From: Oligosphaera ethanolica
GTDB taxonomy: Bacteria > Verrucomicrobiota > Lentisphaeria > Oligosphaerales > Oligosphaeraceae
Direction of reading: 5' to 3'
NCBI RefSeq assembly: GCF_030814695.1
Contig: NZ_JAUSVL010000001.1
Coordinates: 2,206,227-2,270,226, forward strand
DNA: 64,000 bases
In this document: piece by piece, positions 15,141-24,358 of the stretch
Layout of the letters: every line of letters starts with the position of its first letter
Position numbering within the stretch: the stretch's first letter is position 1
Program-made: the position numbers and the translations under genes
Notes under the pieces: model-generated
Database searches by the model: none
Seen by the model: only the letters and a program-made list of their open reading frames with translations
What the model was told of the DNA's origin: nothing

Positions 15141-18100
15141 ATGGACGAAAAGATTCGCAGACAGGCCGATCAGTTCATCAATGAAGAGAGCCAATTCCAC
15201 CTGGGCTTTCTGCCGACGGAGCAATCCAACCCGCTGACGCACGGTTTGGAGGACGATTTTCGGCGCTCGCCGCTGGCGGGCGTGCGCACACTGCAGCGGG
15301 TTGACCGCGAAGTGCTGGCGATGGCGCAACGGGTATTGGCGGCGGCGCCCTACGCGCGGCTGGTCGACTGCGGCGAGCGAACCATTCGGAGCGGCGGCCG
15401 GATCATCTTTTCTGGCTGTGGCGCGACGGGCCGTCTGAGCATATTGCTGGAGGGCATGTGGCGCGACTGCTGCGCCAAGGACGGCGCGGCAACGCCCTAT
15501 GCCGACCAGGTGGAGAGCATCATGACCGGCGGCGACTACGCGCTGGTGCGCTCGGTGGAATTTTTCGAAGATTACGCGGCCTTTGGTCGTCGGCAGGTCC
15601 AGGATGCGGGCATGAGTTCCAAGGACATGCTAGTGGCTATTACCGAGGGCGGCGAGACCTCGTCGGTCCTGGGCACGGTCGACGAAGCGTTGGCGCGTGG
15701 TGCGGCGGTCTTCCTGCTCTTCAACAATCCGGCCGAGCTTTTGGCGGAACGCTTGGAGCGTTCGCGGCGGGCGATTCGCGATCCGCGCGTCTGCGTGCTT
15801 GATCTCAGCTGCGGTCCCATGGCGCTGGCGGGGTCGACGCGCATGCAGGCGACCACCGCCGAGCAGCTCATTGCGGGCGCCGCCCTGGAAAGTGTCATGC
15901 ACCGGCTCCTTGGTCGGCCCCAGCGCGACTACGCCACGGACTTTGCGGCGCTGCTCAGCTCACTGGAGCGCGACGACAATGCCCAGGCCATCGCCGATTA
16001 CATGGCATTCGAGGCCGACGTCTATCGCCAGAAGGGCAAAGTCACCTACTTCGCCAATGATTTCATGCTCGACATCTTCACCGACACCACCGAGCGCTCG
16101 CCGACCTTCATGCTGCCGCCTTTCCGCCGGCGGGACAACAAGAGCGCGCCGGCGTCATGGGCCTTTGTCAAGAATCCCCTCGGTGACACCGCCGAGGCCT
16201 GGTCGCGGAGCATGCACCGGCCGTTGCGCTGCCTCAACTGGAACGTCGCCGACTACGACGCCATGGGCACTGCGGACAAGATTCGCAGCAATCCGCCCGC
16301 GCTCAGTGCCGCTGATCTCCTGCAGTTCCCCATCGGCGCCGAAGAGCTCGACGAGCGCTGCGATCAAGCCGCCGATGCCGCCGTGATGGTCATACTTGCG
16401 GATGACGCGCCGCTGCGCCAGGCTTACGCCGCGCTCCGCCCGCGCTTCCAGCGCCATGCCGTGCTGGCACTGACCCCGCAACGCGACCTCCCCGATGCGG
16501 TCGTCATCAACGCGGCCGACGCCAGTGGCGCGCTTGGGCTGATGAAGCACCTCGCGCTCAAGCTCGTGCTCAACACCGTCTCGACAGGCACCATGGCTCT
16601 CCTGGGGCGCATCACCGGCAACTGGATGAGCTGGGTCGATTGCACCAACAAGAAACTCCTCGACCGCGGCACTCGCCTCCTGGTGGAAATTGCGCAGGTG
16701 GACTATCGCCAGGCCTGCGAGACGCTCTTCGCGGCGTTGGACGCCCTCAAACACTTCAGCGGCGAAAAGCCCTCGCCAGTGCAAGTCGCTCTGCAATGGC
16801 TGCGCCGTCAGACGCCAGCGACCCTCGCTGATTTCCTCCGCGACGCCGACGAAGGCTGGCGCGTCGTCATCGGCAAGGCCGGCGGCGCCGCACCGCAGCG
16901 CTACAGCTCGACGGATATGCTGCGCCGCAGGCAGGACATCTGCGCCGACGGCAAGAGCGCCACGATCGTCTGGGAGGGCCATCCCGTCCTAGGCGAGACC
17001 TTCCGCGCCACGGCGACGTGGACGCAGTGCGCCGACGGCCGCTTCGAGGGCCGCTGGGAATGTGACGGCTACACAGGCGACGAGTTCTTCGAGGAAGTCC
17101 ACTTCCCGATCATCCGCGCGCCTTTTGACCGCAGTTCACGCATTTTGCTCGGCAGCTGGGACACGGGCTTACTACTGCATGACGCCACGCTTCCCGGCCC
17201 CGGCGCAACCCGGCACGACGCCTTCCGGTCCATGCAGTTCAACGCGCTGCTCAATACAGCCGGCCCCTGCGTCTATGTGGACCATCGCGATCCGGACTGG
17301 TATAGCAAGGCCAGTGAATTCACGGTAGCGGCTGACAGCTGGTCCGCGACCTACAGAGGCATCTTCATGGTCGGCGCCGGCGCTGCGCCGACGGCGGGCT
17401 GTGCCGTGCCCTATCCGTCCAGCGTGGCCTATTTTGCCGGCGACTGGTATGACGCCGCGCAGATCTACAAGCCATGGGCCTGCGCGCAGTCGTGGTGGGC
17501 GTCCCGGCCAACGGCGAATCCCATGCGGGACATCGCCATGTGGGTTTGGAACCGCGGGCTGATCGAAGACGTTGTGCCCACAGTTGAGAAACTCCAGCAG
17601 GACGCCGGCGTGCCGGTGGCCCTCGACTGGTACTGGTGGCACAACAACGCCTACGACACCGACTACCCCAATTTCTGGCCGCCGCGTGAAGGCGTCGGGC
17701 CGTTCCGGGCCGCCGTCAAGCGCCTGCGTGATCAGGGCATCTACAGCCAGGTGTACGTCAACGGCGTCTGCTGGGACCTCGATGGCGTCGATTTTGAAGA
17801 GGGCGGTCGCGACGGCGTAGTCGTCAGACGCGACGGCACGCCGAATGCCACGGCCTTCAACAAGTATAACCTGCACCGCCTGGCCTATATGTGCGGCGAG
17901 GCACCGGCTTTCCACGACCGCATCAGCGCACTGCTCGGCGAGCTCAAGGCCAGCGGCCTCAATGGCCAATATCTCGACATGATTGGCTGCGCTTACCACA
18001 TACCCTGCTACAACCCCGCCCATAAACACAGCAAAGGCGGCGGTAACTACGTGGTGCAGGGCTACCGGGGCCTGCTGGAGCGACTCCACCGCGAGTTGCC

Positions 18101-18782
18101 AGACTACCCCCTGACCACCGAGACCGCGCACGAGGCCTACATGGACCTCTTCGATGGCTCTATCATCTGCAATTCGACCTCCAGCGAGCACCTCGGCATC
18201 ACGCCCGACACCCTGCCGCTGTTCACCGCCGTGTACCACGGCAAATACGCCTTTTTTGGCAATTACGCCCATCCCGACGGCATACCGCCATGGGACCCCA
18301 AGTGGCCCGCCGCCGACCGCTGGCAGCATGAGCAGCCGTGGCACAAACTCTATCCGGACCAGTTCGCTATTGAGCTCGCGCGCACCGTCGTCTGGGGTGC
18401 CCAGCCCATGATCTGCCATATCCGCCCGGCAGTCCAGAAAGACCCGGAATTCGCGGACATTTATCGCTTCATCCTCGACACCGCGCGCTTCTACCACGCC
18501 CAACGCGCTTTCCTCTTTGATGGCCAGATGCTCTCGCCCGACGGCTTTGCGTGCGACAGCCGCAGCGTGTCCTTCATGGCCCGCATGATCTTCACCAAAG
18601 AAGCCCAGTGCCGAATCGTCACCAAGGAGCAGCCCGCCGTCCTCCATTCCTGCTGGCAGGCCCCTGACGGCCGCAAGGCGCTCATTCTGGCCAACTACGG
18701 CAGCGACGAGCAGGCGTGGTCCTTCCGCGGACTGAGCGGCCGGCTGGCGCCGCGCAGCTATGCCTGCGTCGATTTGCCCTGA
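15141..18782 (+). CDS. Fusion of MurQ-like SIS sugar-phosphate domain and DUF6259-type glycoside hydrolase
   Basis: 1,213 aa from ATG 15141 with GGGGAG about 9 nt upstream. Residues 1-580 resemble MurNAc-6-phosphate etherase/GCKR-type SIS proteins: IFSGCGATGRLSILLEG (about 92-108), AITEGGETSSVLGT, LAGSTRMQATTAEQL (about 232-246), and a second SIS-like half with LVLNTVSTGTMALLGRITGNWM. From about residue 630 on a TIM-barrel-like region follows, with VALDWYWWHNNAYDTDYPNFWP, YVNGVCWDLDG and GQYLDMIGCAYHIPCYN, resembling DUF6259 glycosidase-like proteins. The join is in one frame with no stop. No signal peptide is seen, so a cytoplasmic role on imported amino-sugar or glycoside substrates is plausible. 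The substrate is unknown. Confidence 0.75.
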   Translation: MDEKIRRQADQFINEESQFHLGFLPTEQSNPLTHGLEDDFRRSPLAGVRTLQRVDREVLAMAQRVLAAAPYARLVDCGERTIRSGGRIIFSGCGATGRLSILLEGMWRDCCAKDGAATPYADQVESIMTGGDYALVRSVEFFEDYAAFGRRQVQDAGMSSKDMLVAITEGGETSSVLGTVDEALARGAAVFLLFNNPAELLAERLERSRRAIRDPRVCVLDLSCGPMALAGSTRMQATTAEQLIAGAALESVMHRLLGRPQRDYATDFAALLSSLERDDNAQAIADYMAFEADVYRQKGKVTYFANDFMLDIFTDTTERSPTFMLPPFRRRDNKSAPASWAFVKNPLGDTAEAWSRSMHRPLRCLNWNVADYDAMGTADKIRSNPPALSAADLLQFPIGAEELDERCDQAADAAVMVILADDAPLRQAYAALRPRFQRHAVLALTPQRDLPDAVVINAADASGALGLMKHLALKLVLNTVSTGTMALLGRITGNWMSWVDCTNKKLLDRGTRLLVEIAQVDYRQACETLFAALDALKHFSGEKPSPVQVALQWLRRQTPATLADFLRDADEGWRVVIGKAGGAAPQRYSSTDMLRRRQDICADGKSATIVWEGHPVLGETFRATATWTQCADGRFEGRWECDGYTGDEFFEEVHFPIIRAPFDRSSRILLGSWDTGLLLHDATLPGPGATRHDAFRSMQFNALLNTAGPCVYVDHRDPDWYSKASEFTVAADSWSATYRGIFMVGAGAAPTAGCAVPYPSSVAYFAGDWYDAAQIYKPWACAQSWWASRPTANPMRDIAMWVWNRGLIEDVVPTVEKLQQDAGVPVALDWYWWHNNAYDTDYPNFWPPREGVGPFRAAVKRLRDQGIYSQVYVNGVCWDLDGVDFEEGGRDGVVVRRDGTPNATAFNKYNLHRLAYMCGEAPAFHDRISALLGELKASGLNGQYLDMIGCAYHIPCYNPAHKHSKGGGNYVVQGYRGLLERLHRELPDYPLTTETAHEAYMDLFDGSIICNSTSSEHLGITPDTLPLFTAVYHGKYAFFGNYAHPDGIPPWDPKWPAADRWQHEQPWHKLYPDQFAIELARTVVWGAQPMICHIRPAVQKDPEFADIYRFILDTARFYHAQRAFLFDGQMLSPDGFACDSRSVSFMARMIFTKEAQCRIVTKEQPAVLHSCWQAPDGRKALILANYGSDEQAWSFRGLSGRLAPRSYACVDLP

Positions 18783-18830
18783 GGTCACAAGCTGAGCAAT
18801 GCCGTCGCATGTTACACACAAGGAGTGTGA

Positions 18831-19075
18831 GTTCCATTGCCTCTTCGGTCCCAGTCAGCTTCGCCGACTGGGGCCGAAGAGGCCGAGGAACATGGCCATA
18901 AATGGCGTTTTACCCAGGGCGGCGCGCCCCTGCGGGGCGCTTGCCCTGGGCTGGTATGTTTCGCGCTTTCAGCGCTTCTGCCGCTCCGCGGCATTGGCAG
19001 ACCGGTTACGGCTGAAGGCACCCGCAGCGCTTCTGCCGCTTCGCGGCATTGGCAGACCGGTTACGGTTGAAGACA
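18831..19075 (+). repeat. Dispersed multi-hairpin element plus 56-nt duplicated tail
   Basis: 18831-18993 is a copy of the element also found at 5.5, 5.9, 34.2 and 42.8 kb, with long CCTCTTCGG/CCGAAGAGG and CCCAGGGC/GCCCTGGG stems. After it, a stretch beginning CAGCGCTTCTGCCGC and ending in GGTTACGG occurs twice in tandem, at about 18969 and 19025. The 414-nt gap holds no gene. Confidence 0.85.
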
Positions 19076-19196
19076 CACAGTAAGATACCCAGTGTGGTTA
19101 TTGCATAGGTCAGAAGCCTTGTCGAATCGTCATGCAACGCATCTCGCTCCATTTCGGGAGTCACCAACCAGTCGCGCAAGCAAGGGAGAAATTGCC

Positions 19197-21182
19197 ATGA
19201 AGCCGCTCAAATGGTGCCTGTTTTTCGACTTTCACACCATGCCGGCCAACCCCGATGTCGGCAAGGACTTTGACGCCGAGGCGCTGGCGGCGCTATTTGC
19301 GCAAGCCGGCGTGGACTACGTGGTTTTTCCAGCCCGCTGCAATCTCGGGGTGGCGTATTACCCGACGAAGCTCGGCATACCCCATCCGTCGTTGCATCGC
19401 GACATCCTGGGCAGCCTGACCAGCGCCTGCCACCGCCGCGGCATCCGCGTCAGCGCCTACATCAACCTCGGCCTCAGCCATGAAGAGGGCCTGCGGCACC
19501 GCGACTGGCTCGTCTTGCCGCAGAATGGCGAGACCTACAGCAAAGATCCCCTGAACAGCTTCTTCCGGCAGATGTGCTACCTCAGTGACTACGGCGAACA
19601 CGCCATCGCCATGGCGAAAGAGGCCGTGGCGACCTGCGGCGTCGACGGGCTTTTCCTGGACTGCATGAACACGCGGCCCTGCATTGGCAAGGAATGCCTG
19701 GACGCGATGGCCAAGGAGGGCGTCGACTGGCAGGACTCGCGGCAGTTGCACGCCTTCAACCAGCGCAAGATTGTCGGCATGGCCAAGCGCCTGGCGGATG
19801 CGGTGCGCACGGTCAAGTCCGACCTGCTGCTGTATTTCAACGGCGTGGGCTACGAGGCGCAGCAGTCCATCGGCAGCTATCTGGAGTTCGAATGCCTGCC
19901 CACGGGCGGCTGGGGTTACGAGACGCAGGCGGTGGGCTTCCGCTATCTGCGCACCTTCGGCAAGCCCGTGCTCAATATGACCGGCCGTTTTCACCGTTCC
20001 TGGGGCGACTTCGGCGGCATCCGTACCGAGGCGAGCCTGGAGTACGACTGCCTTAACGGCCTGGCCAATGGCATGCGGCCGACGATCGGCGATCACTTCC
20101 ATCCCCGCGGCGACATCAACCGCGCCGTCGCCGCCCTGGACACCCGCATCTACCAGCGACTGCAGAAGCTCGAACCGTGGCTGGAAGATGCCAAGCCCCT
20201 GACGGAAATCGCCGTGCCCACGCTCAGGCCTTACCCGGGCTACGACTACCTCGCTTCCGAAGAGCGCGACGACTACAACCGCGACTTCACCGCCATCAAA
20301 GGCGCGACGCGTATGCTCTGCGAGCTCAAACAGCAGTTCGACGTGCCATCGCCCATCAGCTCCTGGGAAAACTACCGCGTGCTGGTCCTCGCTGACAGCG
20401 TCATCCTGGACGGCGACTGCCGGCAGCGCGTGGCCGATCATCTCGCTCGCGGTGGCGTGGTCATCGCCAGCGCCCAGGCCGGCCTGGACCGCGACCGGCG
20501 CGACTTCGCGCTCCCCGAGTGGGGCCTGCAATACCACGGCGACGAGGCAACGGAAACGACTTTCCTGCAAGCCGGGCCGGAGCTTGCCGCCGGGTTACCG
20601 GATATGCCTATGGCCTTCTACGAGCGCGGCGTGGTCGTCAGCGCCAAGCCGGGCACGGCCGTGTTGGGCACGGTTGTCGAGCCCTATTACGATCGGCACT
20701 GGGACGGGCGCCACGGCTTTGTCTATCTGCCGCCGGACAAGGACAGCGGCAGGCCGGCGGTGACCTGCAACCGCCAGGTCGGCTATCTCTCGCACCCGGT
20801 TTTCACCAGCTACTACAAGCACGGCTCAGTGCCCATGCGGCAGCTCGTCGAAAAGCTGCTGGCGCGGCTCTTCCCGCAGCCGCTGCTGCTGACGCCGGGC
20901 GCGCCGTCTTTCATGCGAGCGACGGTCTGTTCGCAGACGGGGCGCCGCATGGTCCACCTGCTGGCCTATCTGCCCGAGACGCGCGGTGCCGGCTGCGCCA
21001 TGATCGAAGAGCCACTGCTGGTCGAACAGCAGCGCATTGCGTTGCGCGAAGACGACCGGGAAGTCCGCGATGTCTACCTCGCGCCGCAGGGCGAAAAACT
21101 GCCCTTCAGCCGCGAAGACGGCTACGTCGTGGTCACAGTGCCGAAGCTGCGCGGCTACGCCCTGGTGGTCTTCGCGGAATAA
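19197..21182 (+). CDS. Putative glycoside hydrolase, GHL6/alpha-fucosidase-like TIM barrel
   Basis: 661 aa from ATG 19197 (AGGGAG 9 nt upstream). The N-terminal WCLFFDFHTMPANPDVGKDF, the Asp-containing strand end GVDGLFLDCMNTRPC (about residues 149-163) and FECLPTGGWGYE fit a TIM barrel of the hypothetical glycosyl hydrolase 6 type. The region around residues 380-520 looks like a beta-galactosidase-trimerisation/glutaminase-like fold (YRVLVLADSVILDG, LARGGVVIASA). No signal peptide is seen. It is a paralogue of the protein at 28565-30556, sharing the motifs ESLPTGGWGY/ECLPTGGWGY and GKFHKSWGEFGG/GRFHRSWGDFGG. Substrate unknown; the adjacent SIS-glycosidase suggests a common catabolic unit. 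Confidence 0.65.
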   Translation: MKPLKWCLFFDFHTMPANPDVGKDFDAEALAALFAQAGVDYVVFPARCNLGVAYYPTKLGIPHPSLHRDILGSLTSACHRRGIRVSAYINLGLSHEEGLRHRDWLVLPQNGETYSKDPLNSFFRQMCYLSDYGEHAIAMAKEAVATCGVDGLFLDCMNTRPCIGKECLDAMAKEGVDWQDSRQLHAFNQRKIVGMAKRLADAVRTVKSDLLLYFNGVGYEAQQSIGSYLEFECLPTGGWGYETQAVGFRYLRTFGKPVLNMTGRFHRSWGDFGGIRTEASLEYDCLNGLANGMRPTIGDHFHPRGDINRAVAALDTRIYQRLQKLEPWLEDAKPLTEIAVPTLRPYPGYDYLASEERDDYNRDFTAIKGATRMLCELKQQFDVPSPISSWENYRVLVLADSVILDGDCRQRVADHLARGGVVIASAQAGLDRDRRDFALPEWGLQYHGDEATETTFLQAGPELAAGLPDMPMAFYERGVVVSAKPGTAVLGTVVEPYYDRHWDGRHGFVYLPPDKDSGRPAVTCNRQVGYLSHPVFTSYYKHGSVPMRQLVEKLLARLFPQPLLLTPGAPSFMRATVCSQTGRRMVHLLAYLPETRGAGCAMIEEPLLVEQQRIALREDDREVRDVYLAPQGEKLPFSREDGYVVVTVPKLRGYALVVFAE

Positions 21183-21318
21183 AAGGCCGGCACGCGGCAA
21201 ATCCGGCCAAGCATCCGCTCGTTGTTCATGCTGAAGACGACAAGCGTAGCGCGTTGCGGTGGCGCCGCGGGGCAAGAATGCCTTGCGGCGCTGGCGCCAT
21301 GATGAGAGGAAGCACGGC

Positions 21319-22281
21319 ATGAACGACCTGATCAGCAGCAGCGATTTGCTGCACATGTACCAGCGGATGGTCAGCATCCGCGCCTTTGAAGAGACCCTCA
21401 GCGGCCTCTTCAGCAAGGGCCTGCTTGGCGGCACGTCCCATTTCTGCATCGGGCAGGAATCCTGCGCGGTCGGCGTCATCAGCGCCGCTCGGGAAAGCGA
21501 CTGGCTGGTGTCGAACCACCGCGGCCACGGCCACCTCCTCGCCCGGGGGTTGGACATCGCCCGGGTGATGGGCGAGCTCATGGGCAAGCTCAGCGGCTAC
21601 TGCGGCGGCCGCGGCGGCTCGCAGCACCTCTGCGCCATGGACCGCTGCTTCCTCGGCACCAACGGCATCACGGGCGGCGGCATACCCATCGCCACCGGCG
21701 CGGCGCTGGCTCTCAAGTACCGCAAGAGCGACAACGTCGCCATCGCCTTCTTTGGCGACGGCGCCAGCAACCAGGGCACTTTCCACGAGAGCCTCAACAT
21801 GGCGTCGCTGTGGAAACTGCCCGTGCTGTTCGTGTGCGAAAACAACCTCTACGGCATGAGCAACCCCGTCAGCAAATCCTGCGCCAGCGGTACCATCGCG
21901 GTGCGGGCGCCGGCCTACGCCATGCACGGCGAGACCCACGACGGCTTTGACGTCGAGCTCGTCCACGAGGTCACCAGTGCGGCCCTCGCGCGCGTCCGCG
22001 CCGGCCAGGGCCCCGAGCTGCTCGAACTCATCACCTACCGGCAATGCGGCCATTCCAAAAACGACGCGCGGGTCTATCGCAGCCGTGAAGAAGAAGCCCA
22101 CATGGCTGAGCGCGACTGCCTGCTGCTGACAGCCAAGAGCCTCCGGCAGCGCGGCGTCAGCCAAGAGGACATTGACGCCGCAGCCGAGGCTGCGCGGCAG
22201 GACGTCGCCGCCGCTGCCGAGGCTGCTCTGGCGGCTCCGGCGGGCGGCCGCGAGCACGCTCTCGACGGGCTCTTCGCGTGA
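21319..22281 (+). CDS. Thiamine-dependent 2-oxoacid dehydrogenase E1 component, alpha subunit
   Basis: 320 aa from ATG 21319. The TPP-binding motif starts at FFGDGASNQGTFHES and ends in CENNLYGMS about 30 residues later. GGRGGSQHL and the C-terminal ECGH-like YRQCGHSKNDARVY are typical of PdhA/AcoA proteins, which decarboxylate pyruvate, acetoin or branched-chain 2-oxoacids. It is followed 34 nt later by the beta subunit. No E2 or E3 gene follows, so the substrate cannot be fixed. Acetoin dehydrogenase-type E1 is the closest in feel. Confidence 0.85.
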   Translation: MNDLISSSDLLHMYQRMVSIRAFEETLSGLFSKGLLGGTSHFCIGQESCAVGVISAARESDWLVSNHRGHGHLLARGLDIARVMGELMGKLSGYCGGRGGSQHLCAMDRCFLGTNGITGGGIPIATGAALALKYRKSDNVAIAFFGDGASNQGTFHESLNMASLWKLPVLFVCENNLYGMSNPVSKSCASGTIAVRAPAYAMHGETHDGFDVELVHEVTSAALARVRAGQGPELLELITYRQCGHSKNDARVYRSREEEAHMAERDCLLLTAKSLRQRGVSQEDIDAAAEAARQDVAAAAEAALAAPAGGREHALDGLFA

Positions 22282-22315
22282 ACAGCAGCGGCCGCAGTGC
22301 CAGAAAGGCCATAGC

Positions 22316-23305
22316 ATGACAGACGACGAACGCACCATCTACTATTCCAAGGCCGTGAACGAGGCCCTTGATGACGAGCTCGCCCGCGATGACAGCGTAA
22401 TACTCATCGGCGAGGACATCGGCTGCTACGGCGGCTCCTTCGGCGTCACCAAGGGGCTCTATGACAAATATGGCGCCGAGCGCCTCTGGGAGACGCCCAT
22501 CTCCGAAAACAGCTTTGTGGGCATCGCGGTTGGCGCGGCGATGATGGGCCTGCGGCCGGTGGTGGAAATCATGTTCATGGATTTTCTGGCGCTGGCGTTG
22601 GACCAGCTGCTCAACAGCGCGGGCAAACTGCACTACATGTACGGCGGGCAGGTGACGGTGCCCATGGTGTTGCGCACGCCGGGCGGCGCCAAAGGCGGCT
22701 ATGGCCCCAGCCATTCGCAGATGCTCAGCAATCTCCTCGTGGGCATACCCGGCATCAAAGTCGTCGCGCCGTCGACGCCGGCGCAGGTAAAGGGCATCCT
22801 CAAGGCGGCGATACGCGATCCCAACCCGGTCGTCGTCATTGAAAACAAACGGCTGTATCCCCAGCGGGGCTACGTCCCGGCGGAGGACTACGTCCTGGCG
22901 CTGGACAAGGCCGTGATCGCCGCGGCCGGGCAGGACATCACCCTCATCAGCTACTCGTCCATGACGCCGGTGTGTCTGGCGGTGAAAGAGGCGCTGAAGC
23001 CGGTGGGTATCGACCTCGAAGTGCTGGACTTGGTCAGTTTGCAGCCGCTGGACAAGGAGAGCATCTTCGCCAGCGTCCGCAAAACCGGCCGGGTGATCAT
23101 CGTGGAAGAGGCCTGCCTCACAGGCGGCGTCGGCGCCGAAGTATCCGCGCTCATCTCCGAACACTGCCTGGACGCCTTGGAAGCGCCGGTCATGCGCGTG
23201 GCTGCCGCCGACATGCCCATACCTTCCGCGCTGGCGCTGGAAAAATTTGTGTTGCCGCAGGCGGAAGACATCGTCGCCGCCGTCAAGCGCATCCGGGAGT
23301 ACTGA
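22316..23305 (+). CDS. Thiamine-dependent 2-oxoacid dehydrogenase E1 component, beta subunit
   Basis: 329 aa from ATG 22316. The N-terminus (YYSKAVNEALDDELARD, VILIGEDIGCYGG, TPISENSFVGIAVGAAMMG) and the C-terminal transketolase domain (VLDLVSLQPLDKESI, VIIVEEACLTGGVGAEVSA) match PdhB/AcoB. It forms the alpha2-beta2 E1 with the upstream subunit, whose gene ends 34 nt earlier. The convergent PHP gene ends 41 nt downstream. No lipoyl E2 partner is present nearby. Confidence 0.87.
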   Translation: MTDDERTIYYSKAVNEALDDELARDDSVILIGEDIGCYGGSFGVTKGLYDKYGAERLWETPISENSFVGIAVGAAMMGLRPVVEIMFMDFLALALDQLLNSAGKLHYMYGGQVTVPMVLRTPGGAKGGYGPSHSQMLSNLLVGIPGIKVVAPSTPAQVKGILKAAIRDPNPVVVIENKRLYPQRGYVPAEDYVLALDKAVIAAAGQDITLISYSSMTPVCLAVKEALKPVGIDLEVLDLVSLQPLDKESIFASVRKTGRVIIVEEACLTGGVGAEVSALISEHCLDALEAPVMRVAAADMPIPSALALEKFVLPQAEDIVAAVKRIREY

Positions 23306-23345
23306 GCAACGCCACGAGCCGCCGGCACATGGCGTCAACGGCGTC

Positions 23346-24236
23346 TCAGGTGCTTTGCGGGCGGCGTGCTGCGATGCGGTCGATGATAGGCTGGAGCAGA
23401 CAGTCCGGCACTTGGAAGGGATGGCCTTTGCCAATGCCGAGCCGGAGGCCGGGGATATTCTCACCATGAAAATCCGTGCCACCACTAAGCAGCAAACCGC
23501 GTTCGCGGGCGATAGACCTGACTGTGTCGGTCTGGCCCTTGGTATGTTCGGGGTAGTACGCCTCAATGCCGTCCAGGCCGCCGGCCTGGAGTTCTTCGAC
23601 GATGCGGAGGCATTTGCTGCCGGTCATGCTATTGCTAGTCATGGGATGCGCCCAGATGCTCACGCCACCAGCGGCGCGAAGCGCCTGCAGGCATTCGGCG
23701 GCACTCGGGACTTTGCGGCCGACGTAGGCGGGCTTGCCGCGGCCCAGGTAGCGATCGAAGGCGTTCCGCATCGTCCGGCACACGCCCATGCGGACCATCG
23801 CCTTGGCAAAATGCGGCCGCCCCAAAACGGCATTTTCATTGCAGGACCGGACCTGCTCCAGGCTCAAGTCGACACCGACTTCGCTCAACTTCACCAGCAT
23901 CTGTTCGTTGCGCTGGTGGCGGTAGTCCACCAGCTGCGCCATCAGCGCGCGCAGCATGGCGTTGGCCGGGTCAATCCCCAGCCCCACCAGGTGGTAATGC
24001 TCGCCGCTGCTCACCGACCCAGCCAACTCCACGCCAGCAAGAAAAGTGATAGCGGGAAATTTCTTTCCGGCATTCATAAATGCTTCGACACCATCTATAG
24101 TATCGTGATCCGTCAATGCGAGAGCGCTAAGTCCCGCGGCGTGAGCCAGAGCCGGCATCTCTTCCGGGGCGACAGTCCCGTCGGATGCCGTGCTGTGGCA
24201 GTGTAAATCAATCATCGGATTGGCAGCCTTTCTCAT
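23346..24236 (-). CDS. PHP-domain phosphoesterase (RNase AM/TrpH-like)
   Basis: 296 aa. The PHP metal-binding motifs are all present: DLHCHSTASDG (N-terminal HxH), ALTDHDTIDG, AGVELA, WAHP near residue 212, and the C-terminal GGTDFHGE. This layout belongs to the YciV/TrpH group, which hydrolyses 3',5'-bisphosphate nucleotides and trims RNA 5' ends. The start could be ATG 24236 or an internal Met eight codons on, just before IDLHCH. It is a single-gene unit convergent with the E1 genes. Confidence 0.85.
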   Translation of the reverse strand: MRKAANPMIDLHCHSTASDGTVAPEEMPALAHAAGLSALALTDHDTIDGVEAFMNAGKKFPAITFLAGVELAGSVSSGEHYHLVGLGIDPANAMLRALMAQLVDYRHQRNEQMLVKLSEVGVDLSLEQVRSCNENAVLGRPHFAKAMVRMGVCRTMRNAFDRYLGRGKPAYVGRKVPSAAECLQALRAAGGVSIWAHPMTSNSMTGSKCLRIVEELQAGGLDGIEAYYPEHTKGQTDTVRSIARERGLLLSGGTDFHGENIPGLRLGIGKGHPFQVPDCLLQPIIDRIAARRPQST

Positions 24237-24358
24237 ACATCAACCAAGATTTCGCCGCCGCCGAGAGCATTTTTGTCTCGTGTGTGCGGACGCGGGGAAT
24301 AGCCCCGCCAGGAAACGGGCCAATATAGCTCCGAATTGCGCTGGAAAGGGATTTGGAC

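Noticed and set aside
19293..20570. Long antisense frames inside the glycosidase and SIS-fusion genes
   Set aside because: These are shadow frames expected in high-GC genes; the sense strand carries the family motifs and start signals.
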